Position numbers and translations under genes: made by a program. Of a stretch of 58,779 nt of DNA, positions 7,686-17,014 are shown piece by piece; position 1 is the stretch's first letter; every line of letters starts with the position of its first letter. The notes below the pieces were generated by a model, which made no database searches, was not told the origin of the DNA, and saw nothing but the letters and a program-made list of their open reading frames with translations. Source of the DNA: Dichloromethanomonas sp964477085. GTDB lineage: Bacteria > Bacillota > Desulfitobacteriia > Desulfitobacteriales > Syntrophobotulaceae. The stretch lies in the NCBI GenBank assembly GCA_964477085.1, contig CAYZDF010000010.1, positions 1 to 58,779 on the forward strand. The letters are read 5' to 3'.

Positions 7686-8963
7686 TTAATTCTTATAGGT
7701 CTCAGCCAAGAGTTGAACAGGATGAATGACTGTCGCTTTGGAACCAGCCGTCTTCAATCCATAGCTTAACTGCATGGTACAGGTTGGACAAGATGTCGCT
7801 ACGAATTCAGGATTGACCTTCTGCGCATTAGCAATCTTCTTGTCTAATACCTTCATGGATAAGTCATGGTGCATAATCGTAAAGCTTCCGGCTGACCCGC
7901 AGCAGCGATCTGCAGCTTTCATCTCCACAAATTCAACACCCGGAATGTTCTTCAAGACTTCCCTCGGCTCTTTAAAGACATTCTGAGCACGCTTAAGGTG
8001 GCAGGGATCATGATAGGTTACTTTAACCTTCTGCTCTTTGTTACCTGGTTTAACGCCCGACTTGCTCATGAGGAATTTACTGATATCATAGGTCTTCTCT
8101 TGAAGTTTCTTAGCCATCTCGTACTCTTTGGTCCCCTCTTTAAAGAGATGTGGGTAGGACTCTTTAAAGGTGGATGAACAGGATGCACAGTCACAGATGA
8201 TAGCATCATAATCCTTTTTCAGGAGAATTTCCATGTTATGTTTGGCCAGTTCGGATGCTGTATCTGTTTCTCCATAAGCCATGTGCGGCATACCACAGCA
8301 CTTGACCCCTTCTACCGTTACAACCTCGCAACCGTTTTGGCTCAATACTTCAACTCCGGCCACCGGTACATCGGGATAGATATGATTCGTCGCACAACCT
8401 AGGAAATAAGCGACTTTAAATTTCTTTTCCCCTTTCGCCGGGGTGACCACAGGTATTCTTGATCTTGCAGGCTTCTTGGTAACATCAGGCATAATCTTGG
8501 TACAGGCATTGAGTTTATCCGGAAGAAGTTCAAAAAGCTTCGATTTGGTCAAGATACTGTGGAGCCCAGTCTTTTGATAGAGTCCGGCCATTGTCATACA
8601 GGCGTAAAGCATAGACGGACGGGTTAAGAATCCTTTGAGCAATGCTTTTTTAATCATGCTTTGATCCATTGCTTCATTGAGATAATCTCTGGAAGCCAGG
8701 ATGATTTCATCGCTGATAACGCCGGATGGACAGTTGACCGAGCAGGTTTTGCAAAGTAAACAGGTGTATACAATTTCAGCAAGCTCTTTAGTAGGCTTGA
8801 TTTTACCTTCGTGAAGCTGTTTAATCAACGCCAGTCGGCCTCGCGGAGAACCCGGTTCCCCTTTGATCTCTACGAACAGCGGACAGTGGGCTCGACAGGT
8901 CCCACATTTGACACATTTTTTAAGCTCTTCCGTAAAGTCCATTTTATACGTGGATTGCATCAT
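7686..8963 (-). CDS. Glycolate/lactate-oxidase-type iron-sulfur subunit (GlcF-like)
   Basis: 425 residues. Two 4Fe-4S motifs lie in the N-terminal 100 residues (CVKCGTCRAHCP and CLLCKTCSVNCP), followed by two CCG domains with GVKCCGMPHMAYG and DRCCGSAGSF. This is the GlcF/LldE-like electron-accepting subunit that partners an FAD-linked 2-hydroxyacid dehydrogenase. The start at 8963 overlaps the stop of the FAD gene by one base (TAATG) and has GGGAGG in front. No GlcE-like third subunit is present, as in many anaerobic two-subunit versions. It probably passes electrons from lactate or a related acid to the quinone pool or another acceptor. Confidence 0.88.
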   Translation of the reverse strand: MMQSTYKMDFTEELKKCVKCGTCRAHCPLFVEIKGEPGSPRGRLALIKQLHEGKIKPTKELAEIVYTCLLCKTCSVNCPSGVISDEIILASRDYLNEAMDQSMIKKALLKGFLTRPSMLYACMTMAGLYQKTGLHSILTKSKLFELLPDKLNACTKIMPDVTKKPARSRIPVVTPAKGEKKFKVAYFLGCATNHIYPDVPVAGVEVLSQNGCEVVTVEGVKCCGMPHMAYGETDTASELAKHNMEILLKKDYDAIICDCASCSSTFKESYPHLFKEGTKEYEMAKKLQEKTYDISKFLMSKSGVKPGNKEQKVKVTYHDPCHLKRAQNVFKEPREVLKNIPGVEFVEMKAADRCCGSAGSFTIMHHDLSMKVLDKKIANAQKVNPEFVATSCPTCTMQLSYGLKTAGSKATVIHPVQLLAETYKN

Positions 8964-10378
8964 TATTCCCTCCCCAGCTGCCATATCTTGCCAGGGTTCA
9001 TAATCCCTTTGGGGTCAATTGATTTTTTTATCGCCCACATTACATCTAAGGCCTTACCATGTTCTTCTTCCATATAGGACGAACGCGCAAATCCGACTCC
9101 GTGTTCACCTGTCGTTGAACCTCCCATTTCCAGTGCTAAGCGGTGGATGGAATCAGCAACTTTCCATGTTCTTTCGACCTCATCTGGAATGAGTGGATCC
9201 ATGATCGGTGCGGTATGCATGTTCCCATCACCGATATGTCCGTAAATCACAACGGGGATATCATACTCTGCACTGATATTTTTTATCTTTCTCAAGGCTT
9301 CCGGTACTTTCGCAATGGGGAAGCAGACATCTTCACCGGCGAAGATTCTAGTTTTACCTGCTTTGGCTCTGGCTGAGGCTGCTCCTATCACCGCTCTGCC
9401 CTGCCACAGCTTCGCCATACGGTCAGCATCTGTTGCCCATTCTACACTGCGCGCCCGTTTTTCAGCAATCGCTTTAACTTGCTCGCCTTCAGCTTCTACA
9501 GCTGCTTTACTGCCGTTAATCTCGAAGAAGATAGCCGCTTCGACTTCCGGAATATTCAAATCACATTTAAAGGCGTTGGCACAACGGATACCCCCGTCAT
9601 CCAGAATCTCTATTCCGGATGGGATAATCCCAGCTTTAAAGACATCGAGCACGGTAAAAGCACTGTCCTCGAGTTTGTCAAAGAGTGCCAGCATGATTCC
9701 TCTGGCCGGTGGTTTGGGTAATACTTTGATTCTGATTTCGGTCATAATCCCTAGAGTTCCTTCCGAACCACAGTAGAGACGGGTAAGATCAATTCCAGAG
9801 ACACTTTTTAACGCCTTGGATTTAAGCCCTCCGGTGCGGATGATCTCTCCATTAGGAAGTACAACTTCAAGTCCCAAAACATATTGAAAGGTTGCTCCAT
9901 ACTTAACTGCTCTAAGTCCACTGGCATTATTCCCAACCATGCCGCCGATGGTTGCCATGGCAGAACTACCGGGATCAGGCGGGAAGAAAAGACCGTATGG
10001 AGATAAGACTTCATTAAGCTCAGCATGAACAATACCTGGTCTGACAACGACCTGCATGTTGGCGTCATCAATCTCCACGATATCCTTCCAGCTGGAAAGG
10101 TCCAGAACGATTCCACCGTTAACAGCGACGCTTCCGCCCGTTTGACCGCTTCCTGCTCCTCTGGGAGTAACAGGCACTTCATTTTCCCAGGCGTATTTCA
10201 TGAGCCTGGATACTTCTTCAGTACTGTTCAAACAAACAACCACATCCGGATAATACTCATTCTGTTGAGACGCAAATGAACTGTCATAAGTATAGGTATA
10301 GCGTTCGAGTTCGCTTTTAAGAACTTTTTCCGAACCAAACATATTGATCATGTCGTTAACCAGTTTGTCTTTTACCAT
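8963..10378 (-). CDS. FAD-linked 2-hydroxyacid dehydrogenase (GlcD/D-lactate dehydrogenase type)
   Basis: 471 residues of the FAD_binding_4/FAD-oxidase C family. The FAD-binding signature includes VTPRGAGSGQTGGS and PPDPGSSAMATIGGMVGNNASG (each seen in the first 160 residues), with the C-terminal VIYGHIGDGNMH and STTGEHGVGFAR near residues 388-455. It oxidises D-lactate, glycolate or a similar acid to the 2-oxoacid. The ATG at 10378 is chosen because AGGAGAG precedes it; an in-frame start ten codons upstream lacks that. It forms a tight pair with the Fe-S gene and follows the second oxidoreductase operon. Confidence 0.9.
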   Translation of the reverse strand: MVKDKLVNDMINMFGSEKVLKSELERYTYTYDSSFASQQNEYYPDVVVCLNSTEEVSRLMKYAWENEVPVTPRGAGSGQTGGSVAVNGGIVLDLSSWKDIVEIDDANMQVVVRPGIVHAELNEVLSPYGLFFPPDPGSSAMATIGGMVGNNASGLRAVKYGATFQYVLGLEVVLPNGEIIRTGGLKSKALKSVSGIDLTRLYCGSEGTLGIMTEIRIKVLPKPPARGIMLALFDKLEDSAFTVLDVFKAGIIPSGIEILDDGGIRCANAFKCDLNIPEVEAAIFFEINGSKAAVEAEGEQVKAIAEKRARSVEWATDADRMAKLWQGRAVIGAASARAKAGKTRIFAGEDVCFPIAKVPEALRKIKNISAEYDIPVVIYGHIGDGNMHTAPIMDPLIPDEVERTWKVADSIHRLALEMGGSTTGEHGVGFARSSYMEEEHGKALDVMWAIKKSIDPKGIMNPGKIWQLGRE

Positions 10379-10457
10379 TTCTTTCTCTCCTCTTAATAAA
10401 TATTTCATTTATCTGGAGTTATCCCTCATATAACCAGTCTAGTATAAGGGGAAAGTC

Positions 10458-10486
10458 CCTCAAGCTTAATAATCTTAAGCTTGAGG
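10458..10486 (-). terminator. Strong hairpin between oxidoreductase operon 2 and glcDF
   Basis: A perfect 12-bp inverted repeat, CCTCAAGCTTAA / TTAAGCTTGAGG with a 5-base loop, lies just past the gamma-subunit stop. The bases after it on the minus strand (ACTTTCCCC) are a poor T-tract. It may be a partial terminator or an mRNA-stabilising stem rather than a full stop before glcD. Confidence 0.55.
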
Positions 10487-10504
10487 AACCCAAGTGTGGG
10501 GGCG

Positions 10505-10930
10505 TCAATTAATAATATGATGTATCTGAAGAGCATTAAAGAGGTCTTCTTCAACCTCAGTCTCTTCATGCAAGAGATTCGCTATATTGATAAAGGTAAT
10601 GTCTACTGCTTTACTGCCAAGAATATCGGCTTCTAAGCCAGCAGCCATAACTGTTCCGCCAGTTTTGAGCCCCTTGGTTATATCCACAACACCAAACAGG
10701 CTATTATCCAGGACGATGACAACGTCAGGATTGGTATCCCCGGTGGAACGTTCCCTGATCTCATCTTGAGCAAAGCGGACGATGGAGTGCATCGGTGCGC
10801 CAGGGCGGAATGCCGCGAACCCTTCAAACACCTGTACATGTTTGCCAGAAGCGAGGAGTTTCTTGCCTATTGTTCTGCTGATTTTTCCTACAGGTTGACC
10901 AAAGCGACCATGGAATCGAATGTTCACCAC
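10505..10930 (-). CDS. porG: 2-oxoacid:ferredoxin oxidoreductase, gamma subunit (copy 2)
   Basis: 141 residues, homologous to the copy at 3442-3864 (shared HGRFGQPVG, FAAFRPGAP and VVIVLDNSLF). The GTG at 10930 is preferred because it aligns exactly with the start of copy 1 and is better spaced from GGGGA than the GTG three codons upstream. It overlaps the end of the beta gene's terminal region only if the longer start is used. It is the last gene of operon 2. Confidence 0.87.
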   Translation of the reverse strand: MVNIRFHGRFGQPVGKISRTIGKKLLASGKHVQVFEGFAAFRPGAPMHSIVRFAQDEIRERSTGDTNPDVVIVLDNSLFGVVDITKGLKTGGTVMAAGLEADILGSKAVDITFINIANLLHEETEVEEDLFNALQIHHIIN

Positions 10931-10935
10931 CAGCC

Positions 10936-11796
10936 TCACTCCCCTTTCCCATAATATTTGTCTACAGATGCCTGAAATTCAGAGATTTGATCTGAAGTAA
11001 TATTTTTAAAACGTCCTTGAGCTGCAAGATACTCTTTGACAGGAATGAAGGAAGGTTCGTAGGTTCTCATCCTCTCGCCTTCAACAACTTCATACAATTC
11101 CCAAAGTCCGCACTCCGTCGCTTTCCTGGAGATATCAATCGTATCTTCCGGTTTAATTCCCCATCCCCGATGACAGGGTGCCAAGATATGAATATAGGAA
11201 AATTCCTTATTGGCTGCTGCTTTCTGGAATTTGGCAATGAGATCTTCAGGATAGGCAACATTTGCACTGGCCACATAGCTAATACCATGAGCTTCCATGA
11301 TAGCCAGCATATTCTTTTTGGGAACCGTTTTTCCTAATGAACTATTGCTGGTTATCGCGTATAGTGGTGTTTGGCTACCTGTCTGTCCACCCGTATTCAT
11401 ATACATTTCATTATCATAACAGACATGAATCATATGTTCATGGCGTTCAGCAGCACCCGTCAGGGACTGAAAGCCGATATCAGCGGATCCCGCATCTCCT
11501 CCCCAGGAGACAACATTAACATCTTTGATACCCTGTATTTCCAATGCTGCCCTAATACCCGATGAAATAGCAGGTGCACATTCAAATAATGTGTGATAGA
11601 AAGGTACTTTCCAAGTTGTCTTAGTATTATTTCCACCAAGGGTAGCCATACAGGATGCAGGTATGGTGATAATGGTTCTTGGCCCCAGGGCTTTCATGGC
11701 TTGACGGCCTGCGATGGCTGCTGCACAACCTTTACAACCGACATGGCCTTGCCCGAATAATTCTTTCTGAGGTAAATTTTTCACATCGAAGGTCAC
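10936..11796 (-). CDS. porB: 2-oxoacid:ferredoxin oxidoreductase, beta subunit (copy 2)
   Basis: 286 residues. Thiamine diphosphate site and cluster motif are as in copy 1: GCKGCAAAIAGRQAM, WGGDAGSADIGFQSL and CYDNEMYMNTGGQ. The GTG at 11796 has GGGAGGG in front and lies 14 bp after the alpha stop; a longer in-frame start would overlap alpha and lacks a ribosome site. One visible change from copy 1 is Ala in place of Gly right after the CxxC. Substrate is probably pyruvate or a close 2-oxoacid. Confidence 0.9.
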   Translation of the reverse strand: MTFDVKNLPQKELFGQGHVGCKGCAAAIAGRQAMKALGPRTIITIPASCMATLGGNNTKTTWKVPFYHTLFECAPAISSGIRAALEIQGIKDVNVVSWGGDAGSADIGFQSLTGAAERHEHMIHVCYDNEMYMNTGGQTGSQTPLYAITSNSSLGKTVPKKNMLAIMEAHGISYVASANVAYPEDLIAKFQKAAANKEFSYIHILAPCHRGWGIKPEDTIDISRKATECGLWELYEVVEGERMRTYEPSFIPVKEYLAAQGRFKNITSDQISEFQASVDKYYGKGE

Positions 11797-11810
11797 AAAT
11801 ATCCCTCCCT

Positions 11811-12959
11811 TTACATCCCGATCCATACGGATTGGTTTTTTGTTGTCTCGTTCTGTTCGGTCTGAGTGACAGCCTCTTTAATCTCCGCTATTCCGCTTTT
11901 GGCTCCACCAAGGCCTATAATACAACCGTTGATGATCATTTCTCCGTTGCCGTACATGGAAGCTTTGATATCATTGGCCAAAGCTCCACCTACACCAAAT
12001 ATAGTATTTTTGTCAAGTACCGTTACATATTTTGAATTCTTTAAATGGTCATTCACCGCTTGGGCTGGGAAAGGCCGCCATGTTTTAAGCTTAACTAAAC
12101 CGATTTTTTTATCTTCTTTGCGCAGCTCATCCACAAGTATCCGAGCAGTACTGACGATCGATCCCATAGCAACAATAGCATGTTGGGCATCTTCCATTCG
12201 ATATCCTTCAACCAGACCACAGCTGTCCAGCCCGAATTCCTGACGATATTTTTCAGCAACACTTGGAATCAAAGTCAAGGCCTCAAGCATAGCCTCATTC
12301 TGCCTATATTTATAATCAGGATAGAAATCCGGACTTGTCACTGTATTAACACCTATGGGATTCGACACATCCAAAGCAGGTCTACGGACAAGCGGTAGAA
12401 ATTGAGCCACCTTTTGCGCAGCCGGAATCTTGACCTCTTCCAGGGTATGGGACTGGATATACCCTTCGTAATTAACCATAACTGGAGTCCTTAATTCTTC
12501 AGCAATACGAAAGGCCTGGATGGTATTGTCCAATACTTCCTGATTATTTTCACAGAACAACTGTATCCAACCACTTGCTCCTTGAGACACAGCATCACCA
12601 TGTTCTGGGAAACGACTATGAGGAGCAGACAACGCTCTGTTTGCCACCCCCATGACCAAAGGCTGACGCAAACCAGCGGCATGATACACCACTTCAGTCA
12701 TTAACAGTAATCCCTGAGAGTTTGTCACGGTATAGGTACGTGCTCCCGCCAGAGATCCCCCAAGGACGGCTGCTAAGGCACTGTGATCTGACTCGACTCT
12801 GATAAATTTACAATTCAACTCTCCATTATCAATATACTTGCTGATTCTTTCCATAGCTGGGAAAGCTGGCGTTATGGGGTAATAAGACAATACTTCAATG
12901 TTGGCAAGCTTGGCTCCTAGAGCTGCTGCCTCGCTTCCGGTCATTAGAACAGTGCTCAT
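11811..12959 (-). CDS. porA: 2-oxoacid:ferredoxin oxidoreductase, alpha subunit (copy 2)
   Basis: 382 residues, a full paralogue of the copy at 4729-5874, with identical YYPITPAFPAMERI and SAPHSRFPEHGD motifs. Divergence concentrates after about residue 260, including KLKTWRPFPAQ against KVRVWRPFPGQ. It overlaps the delta gene by four bases. Two intact paralogues under similar sigma-54 promoters argue for different substrates or conditions rather than decay of one. Confidence 0.9.
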   Translation of the reverse strand: MSTVLMTGSEAAALGAKLANIEVLSYYPITPAFPAMERISKYIDNGELNCKFIRVESDHSALAAVLGGSLAGARTYTVTNSQGLLLMTEVVYHAAGLRQPLVMGVANRALSAPHSRFPEHGDAVSQGASGWIQLFCENNQEVLDNTIQAFRIAEELRTPVMVNYEGYIQSHTLEEVKIPAAQKVAQFLPLVRRPALDVSNPIGVNTVTSPDFYPDYKYRQNEAMLEALTLIPSVAEKYRQEFGLDSCGLVEGYRMEDAQHAIVAMGSIVSTARILVDELRKEDKKIGLVKLKTWRPFPAQAVNDHLKNSKYVTVLDKNTIFGVGGALANDIKASMYGNGEMIINGCIIGLGGAKSGIAEIKEAVTQTEQNETTKNQSVWIGM

Positions 12960-13252
12960 CCTTTTCCCCCCTTTAACTTAAGTATGCCTTGTGGTCCGGT
13001 GTATTCAGGTACCATGTTAATACCTTCACTTTCCTTCGCACAGATACCACAGCCCTTGCAGAATTTGTAGTTGATGAAAAATTCTTCACCTTCCACGGAA
13101 ATAGCTCCATCCGGACAATACAGAACTATTTTGAAATCAATACCTTTTTGATCAATGATCTGTGGACGATACTCCCTCCAAGAAGGTGCTGCCGATACTT
13201 CGCCTGCACTTCCTGCTAAAGCAGAAGGTACAACAGGTATTTCTTTGGCCAC
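12956..13252 (-). CDS. porD: 2-oxoacid:ferredoxin oxidoreductase, delta (ferredoxin) subunit, one-cluster form (copy 2)
   Basis: 98 residues starting with GTG (MAKEIPVV), GAGGGGAG upstream. As in copy 1, only four Cys are left, in YCPDGAI and CKGCGICAKESEG, so a single 4Fe-4S cluster is predicted where ordinary PorD holds two. It is the first gene of operon 2, 34 bases after the predicted start of transcription. Confidence 0.85.
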   Translation of the reverse strand: MAKEIPVVPSALAGSAGEVSAAPSWREYRPQIIDQKGIDFKIVLYCPDGAISVEGEEFFINYKFCKGCGICAKESEGINMVPEYTGPQGILKLKGGKG

Positions 13253-13296
13253 GTTCTCATCACTCCCCTCACAATTTTTATTTACCCTGTTATATA

Positions 13297-13312
13297 AGCA
13301 AATTGCATGCCA
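13297..13312 (-). promoter_or_regulatory. Sigma-54 promoter of oxidoreductase operon 2
   Basis: The minus strand reads TGGCATGCAATTTGCT. The GG and GC doublets are 12 bases apart, and the -24 half TTGGCATG is identical to that of operon 1. Predicted transcription start is near 13286. The 270 bp between this element and the regulator gene otherwise hold only the regulator's terminator and AT-rich DNA; I found no clear copy of the tandem site seen upstream of operon 1. Confidence 0.85.
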
Positions 13313-13518
13313 AAAATTTTATCGGGGCAAAGAATGTCCCATCAGGTGGCCTGACAGGCAGCCTATTATTACATCTATAACAATTCAGAAATATCAGTAA
13401 ACTATAAAGAATAGGCGTACATGCATATCCGACTGCATTCAAAGTCAAAAATGATATACTTAAAATGTGTAAATTAAGGAAAAGAAAATAAATACTTACA
13501 CGTCTGGCAATGTAAAGA

Positions 13519-13555
13519 AAACGCTTTTAGTTCCATCTTTAAACTAAAAGCGTTT
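13519..13555 (-). terminator. Terminator of the PrpR-type regulator gene
   Basis: A 12-bp perfect inverted repeat (AAACGCTTTTAG / CTAAAAGCGTTT, 13-base loop) lies about 30 bp after the regulator stop. It is followed on the minus strand by TCTTTACATT. It would insulate the regulator from operon 2. Confidence 0.75.
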
Positions 13556-13585
13556 CGTGCGTTGCAAAACTGAAATAGCATGTAT

Positions 13586-15508
13586 TTAGCTTTCCTGAAG
13601 TTTTCGCCAGAGAGTTGTCCTGCTGATACCTAAACGCCTGGCAGCTTCAGCTCGATTCCCCTTGCATTCCTGAAGAACATTATAAATAACGTGTTTCTCA
13701 ACAGTACTGATCCTCTTATCCAATACTCTTTCATCCAATGGGGCAGATGGTGAGCTATTGGTATCAAATATATCTAGGGCCAATACGGGGTCAGAGTCTT
13801 CTAACAAGAGGGCATTGGATACATCGATAACATCAATCTGACCTTTCCATGGCCTCATAGCTAAACGCTCCATGGCGTTTCTCAGTTCCCTAATATTACC
13901 CGGCCAACTATACTTAAGCAAGAGTCTCTCTGCTTCAGGTGAGAAATGACCAATGGGTTTTCCTCTCCGGGAACAGAATTCGCTTAGGAATCGATGACCT
14001 ATATGGATGATATCCCGCTCTCTGTCTTTAAGTGGAGGTATTTTCAGGGAAAGAACATTAAGCCTATAATACAAGTCCTCCCTGAATTCCTGTTTTTCCA
14101 CCATCTTTCGAAGATCTCGGTGGGTAGCCGCAATTAGCCTGACATTGATCGGCACGATACTACTATCCCCCAGGCGCATAACCTCACCTTGCTCGATTAC
14201 TCTCAGTAATCTTGCCTGGAGCATCGGTGACATCTCTCCGACTTCGTCCAAGAATAAAGTACCACCATGGGCCATCTCGAACATTCCAGCCTTTCCTCCC
14301 TTGCGGGCCCCGGTAAAGGCACCTTCCACATAACCAAACAGTTCACTCTCTAATAGACTTTCAGGAACAGCAGCACAGTTAATGGCTACAAAAGGCTCGT
14401 TCCGGCGTTTACTGGAATTGTGAATAGCATGAGCGAACATCTCTTTACCCGAACCGGTCTGTCCATAAATGAGGATAGTAGAGTCTACGCCGGCATACTC
14501 TTTGGCTAAATCCACAGCATTCCTTAAAGCAGGGCTTTGCCCAACGATATCTGCAAAGTTGAATTTGGCGATAAGACCTCTTTCCGCTAACTGCCTGCGT
14601 ACTTTGCTTTCCAGTTTTTGAAGTCTTTCAATATGTTGAAACGTTGTAACAACGCCTTCAATCCTATTATTGACGACAATCGGAACCCGGTTGGCCACAA
14701 CTTTAGAGTTTCCTAATTCCAGGAATTCACCGATCTCTGGTTCCCCCGTTTTAAGCAATCGATGACAATGTGCTTTAGGGATAACCTCCGTGATATAACG
14801 ACCGACTGCACTATCCGCTTTCCAACCCGATAGTTGTTCTGCTGCTCTGTTAAAGGCTGTGATTCTTCCAGTCTCATCTAAGGCGATAATTCCATCATAA
14901 GTAAAATTGAGGATTACTTTCAACTGTTCAGCCTTTTTCTTTTCCATTTTGCGGACTTCTTTTACCCTCTGAGCCTCATAAATAGCCCGTCTTACTGCAT
15001 CATAGCCTGAGGTTATAACGACCGATTTCATCCCAAGGCGTTTCGCTTCGTTGACCATTGCCAGTTTACCGATGACGACTTCAACGCCATGATCTCGGAG
15101 GTATTCGACACCTTTATTGATATCTTCCATCTCATTACTAGAAGCATATTTTATGATCTTATCCCCCAAAACTTCTTCCAGGGAATCAATACCGACTATA
15201 ACTTCTTCGTCATCGACAATACCTACTCTAGAGGCAATTTTTTTTGCTTGAAAATAGGCACGAATAATATCGTAACCACCGATCGATACGTCAACAACCG
15301 GTAATTCGATCCCCGCATTTTTAATCATCCAAGATGTTACGCCACGGCTGATAATAACCTGGTAACCCCTCTTTTCAGCACCCCTGGCAATCTTGACAGC
15401 CTCATCCATTCTCGCTACTTCAATTGTTACATCATCGGTATCCGCACAGACCTGCCGCGCAGCTTGAGCTAATTCAGCATAGGTAGCTAAGAAAAGAATC
15501 TCTGCCAT
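13586..15508 (-). CDS. Sigma-54-dependent activator with PrpR-type sensor domain
   Basis: 640 residues. Residues 1 to about 175 match the PrpR_N ligand domain, about 195-300 a PAS domain (FTYDGIIALDETGRI), and about 320-550 a sigma-54 AAA+ domain. The latter has Walker A GQTGSGKE, the sigma-54-contact loop GAFTGA, and GGTLFLDEVGEM. The C-terminus is a Fis-type helix-turn-helix (NRAEAARRLGISRTTLWRKL). PrpR-type regulators sense small organic acids or their intermediates and open sigma-54 promoters. Its gene lies directly upstream of operon 2, whose promoter is of that class, as is operon 1's. It starts 15 bp after trkH and might be partly co-transcribed with it. The effector is unknown. Confidence 0.92.
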   Translation of the reverse strand: MAEILFLATYAELAQAARQVCADTDDVTIEVARMDEAVKIARGAEKRGYQVIISRGVTSWMIKNAGIELPVVDVSIGGYDIIRAYFQAKKIASRVGIVDDEEVIVGIDSLEEVLGDKIIKYASSNEMEDINKGVEYLRDHGVEVVIGKLAMVNEAKRLGMKSVVITSGYDAVRRAIYEAQRVKEVRKMEKKKAEQLKVILNFTYDGIIALDETGRITAFNRAAEQLSGWKADSAVGRYITEVIPKAHCHRLLKTGEPEIGEFLELGNSKVVANRVPIVVNNRIEGVVTTFQHIERLQKLESKVRRQLAERGLIAKFNFADIVGQSPALRNAVDLAKEYAGVDSTILIYGQTGSGKEMFAHAIHNSSKRRNEPFVAINCAAVPESLLESELFGYVEGAFTGARKGGKAGMFEMAHGGTLFLDEVGEMSPMLQARLLRVIEQGEVMRLGDSSIVPINVRLIAATHRDLRKMVEKQEFREDLYYRLNVLSLKIPPLKDRERDIIHIGHRFLSEFCSRRGKPIGHFSPEAERLLLKYSWPGNIRELRNAMERLAMRPWKGQIDVIDVSNALLLEDSDPVLALDIFDTNSSPSAPLDERVLDKRISTVEKHVIYNVLQECKGNRAEAARRLGISRTTLWRKLQES

Positions 15509-15523
15509 GTAACAGCCTCCGTT

Positions 15524-16978
15524 CTACCAACTTTTCCTAGATTTCCAGAATTCCGGTTGCAAAAATACCAGTAGTGTAAAAAGTTCCAAACGACCCAAAA
15601 GCATACAAAGAGTCAAAACAATCTTACCAAAGGGGCTGATCGGAGCGTAATTGACCATAGGGCCAATAACTCCAAAACCAGGACCGACATTGCCCAGGGT
15701 TGCGATGGAAGCAGACATCGCATCAAAAGGTTGTAATCCTGTTCCAGCTAGAAGGAGAGAAGCAATGATGAAAATGAAGATGAACAGGAAGAAAAACCTT
15801 CCTACAGTGCTTAATACATAGGAATCCATTACTTTATCCTGGACAACGATATTAACCACCAATCTTGGATGAATGACCTGTTTTAATTGCGCCCAGCCCA
15901 TTTTCATTAAAACAATAATCCTGGCTACTTTAATTCCTCCGGCGGTAGATCCGGCACTTCCGCCTATAAACATCAGAAAGAAGAGGATCATCTTCGCCAG
16001 ACCCGGCCACTGATCAAAATCTGCGGTCGCAAATCCTGTCGTCGTCATGATGGATACAACCTGGAAAATAGCTTGCCTCATGGCGGATAACAAGTCGGTA
16101 CCTTGTTGGATGACTAAGTTTCCAGACACGAAGACGAAAGCGAGAGCAACAAATATCAGATAATACTTAAATTCAGTATCTTTAAATACATTAAGAGTGC
16201 GCTGCCTCCAAGCGTGGATGAAGATATTAAAGTTCATACCAGCAATGAACATAAAGAGAACAATAATAAGTTCGATGGCTACACTCTCAAAAGCTGCCAC
16301 ACTAGCCGTACGGGTAGAGAACCCACCCGTAGCCATCGTTGCAAAAGCGTGGTTGACAGCATCAAACAATGACATTCCTGCGAAACAAAGCAATAAGACT
16401 TCCACCAGGGTAAAGCCAGCATAAATAGTCCAAAGAACTATGGCTGTATCCTTGATCTTAGGCAGCACTTTCTCGGAGATTGGTCCGGGTACTTCTGCAT
16501 TAAACAAATGGACTGCTCCAATTCCAATATTGGGAAGTAAGACGATAAACAATACAATAATGCCCATCCCACCGAGCCAGTGAGTTAAACTACGCCATAA
16601 TAAGATACTTCTCGGAAAACTTTCGAGGTCTGTCAGAACACTTGCTCCGGTCGTGGTAAGACCCGATGTTGTTTCAAAGACCGCATCAATATAACTGGGA
16701 ATGTCGCCAGAGATAACATAAGGTAACGCTCCAAACAAAGAAGCCAGAACCCAAGCCCCTCCGACTGCTGCAAACCCCTCCCTAATACCAACTTTGCCAT
16801 CAACCTTCCCGTGGAATCGCATTACCAAGCCGATCCCCGCGGTAATTAAAACTGCCCAGAAAAAGGCCCAAACCGCTGATTCCTGATAATAAAGAGCCAC
16901 TATTAGAGGGATAACCATTATTAATCCGTAGGCGGTAAGCAATCTGCCCAAAATTGTCTCCAGCAAAATAACGTTCAT
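15524..16978 (-). CDS. trkH: Potassium uptake channel subunit TrkH/KtrB
   Basis: 484 residues with about ten hydrophobic spans and the repeated pore-loop pattern of the TrkH/KtrB superfamily: TTSGLTTTGAS (about residues 104-114), TMATGGFSTR, MTTTGFATADF and ATLGNVGPGFG, each providing a selectivity-filter Gly. It forms the membrane pore for K+ uptake and needs the TrkA-type RCK subunit encoded 36 bp upstream. Confidence 0.92.
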   Translation of the reverse strand: MNVILLETILGRLLTAYGLIMVIPLIVALYYQESAVWAFFWAVLITAGIGLVMRFHGKVDGKVGIREGFAAVGGAWVLASLFGALPYVISGDIPSYIDAVFETTSGLTTTGASVLTDLESFPRSILLWRSLTHWLGGMGIIVLFIVLLPNIGIGAVHLFNAEVPGPISEKVLPKIKDTAIVLWTIYAGFTLVEVLLLCFAGMSLFDAVNHAFATMATGGFSTRTASVAAFESVAIELIIVLFMFIAGMNFNIFIHAWRQRTLNVFKDTEFKYYLIFVALAFVFVSGNLVIQQGTDLLSAMRQAIFQVVSIMTTTGFATADFDQWPGLAKMILFFLMFIGGSAGSTAGGIKVARIIVLMKMGWAQLKQVIHPRLVVNIVVQDKVMDSYVLSTVGRFFFLFIFIFIIASLLLAGTGLQPFDAMSASIATLGNVGPGFGVIGPMVNYAPISPFGKIVLTLCMLLGRLELFTLLVFLQPEFWKSRKSW

Positions 16979-17014
16979 CTCTTATTATTCGCCTTCCCTT
17001 AACAAATGTCTCTT

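Noticed and set aside
9315..9776. A 153-codon plus-strand open frame
   Set aside because: It is antisense to the well-supported FAD dehydrogenase gene, has no ribosome site and reads as low-complexity Ala/Ser/Pro; a shadow.
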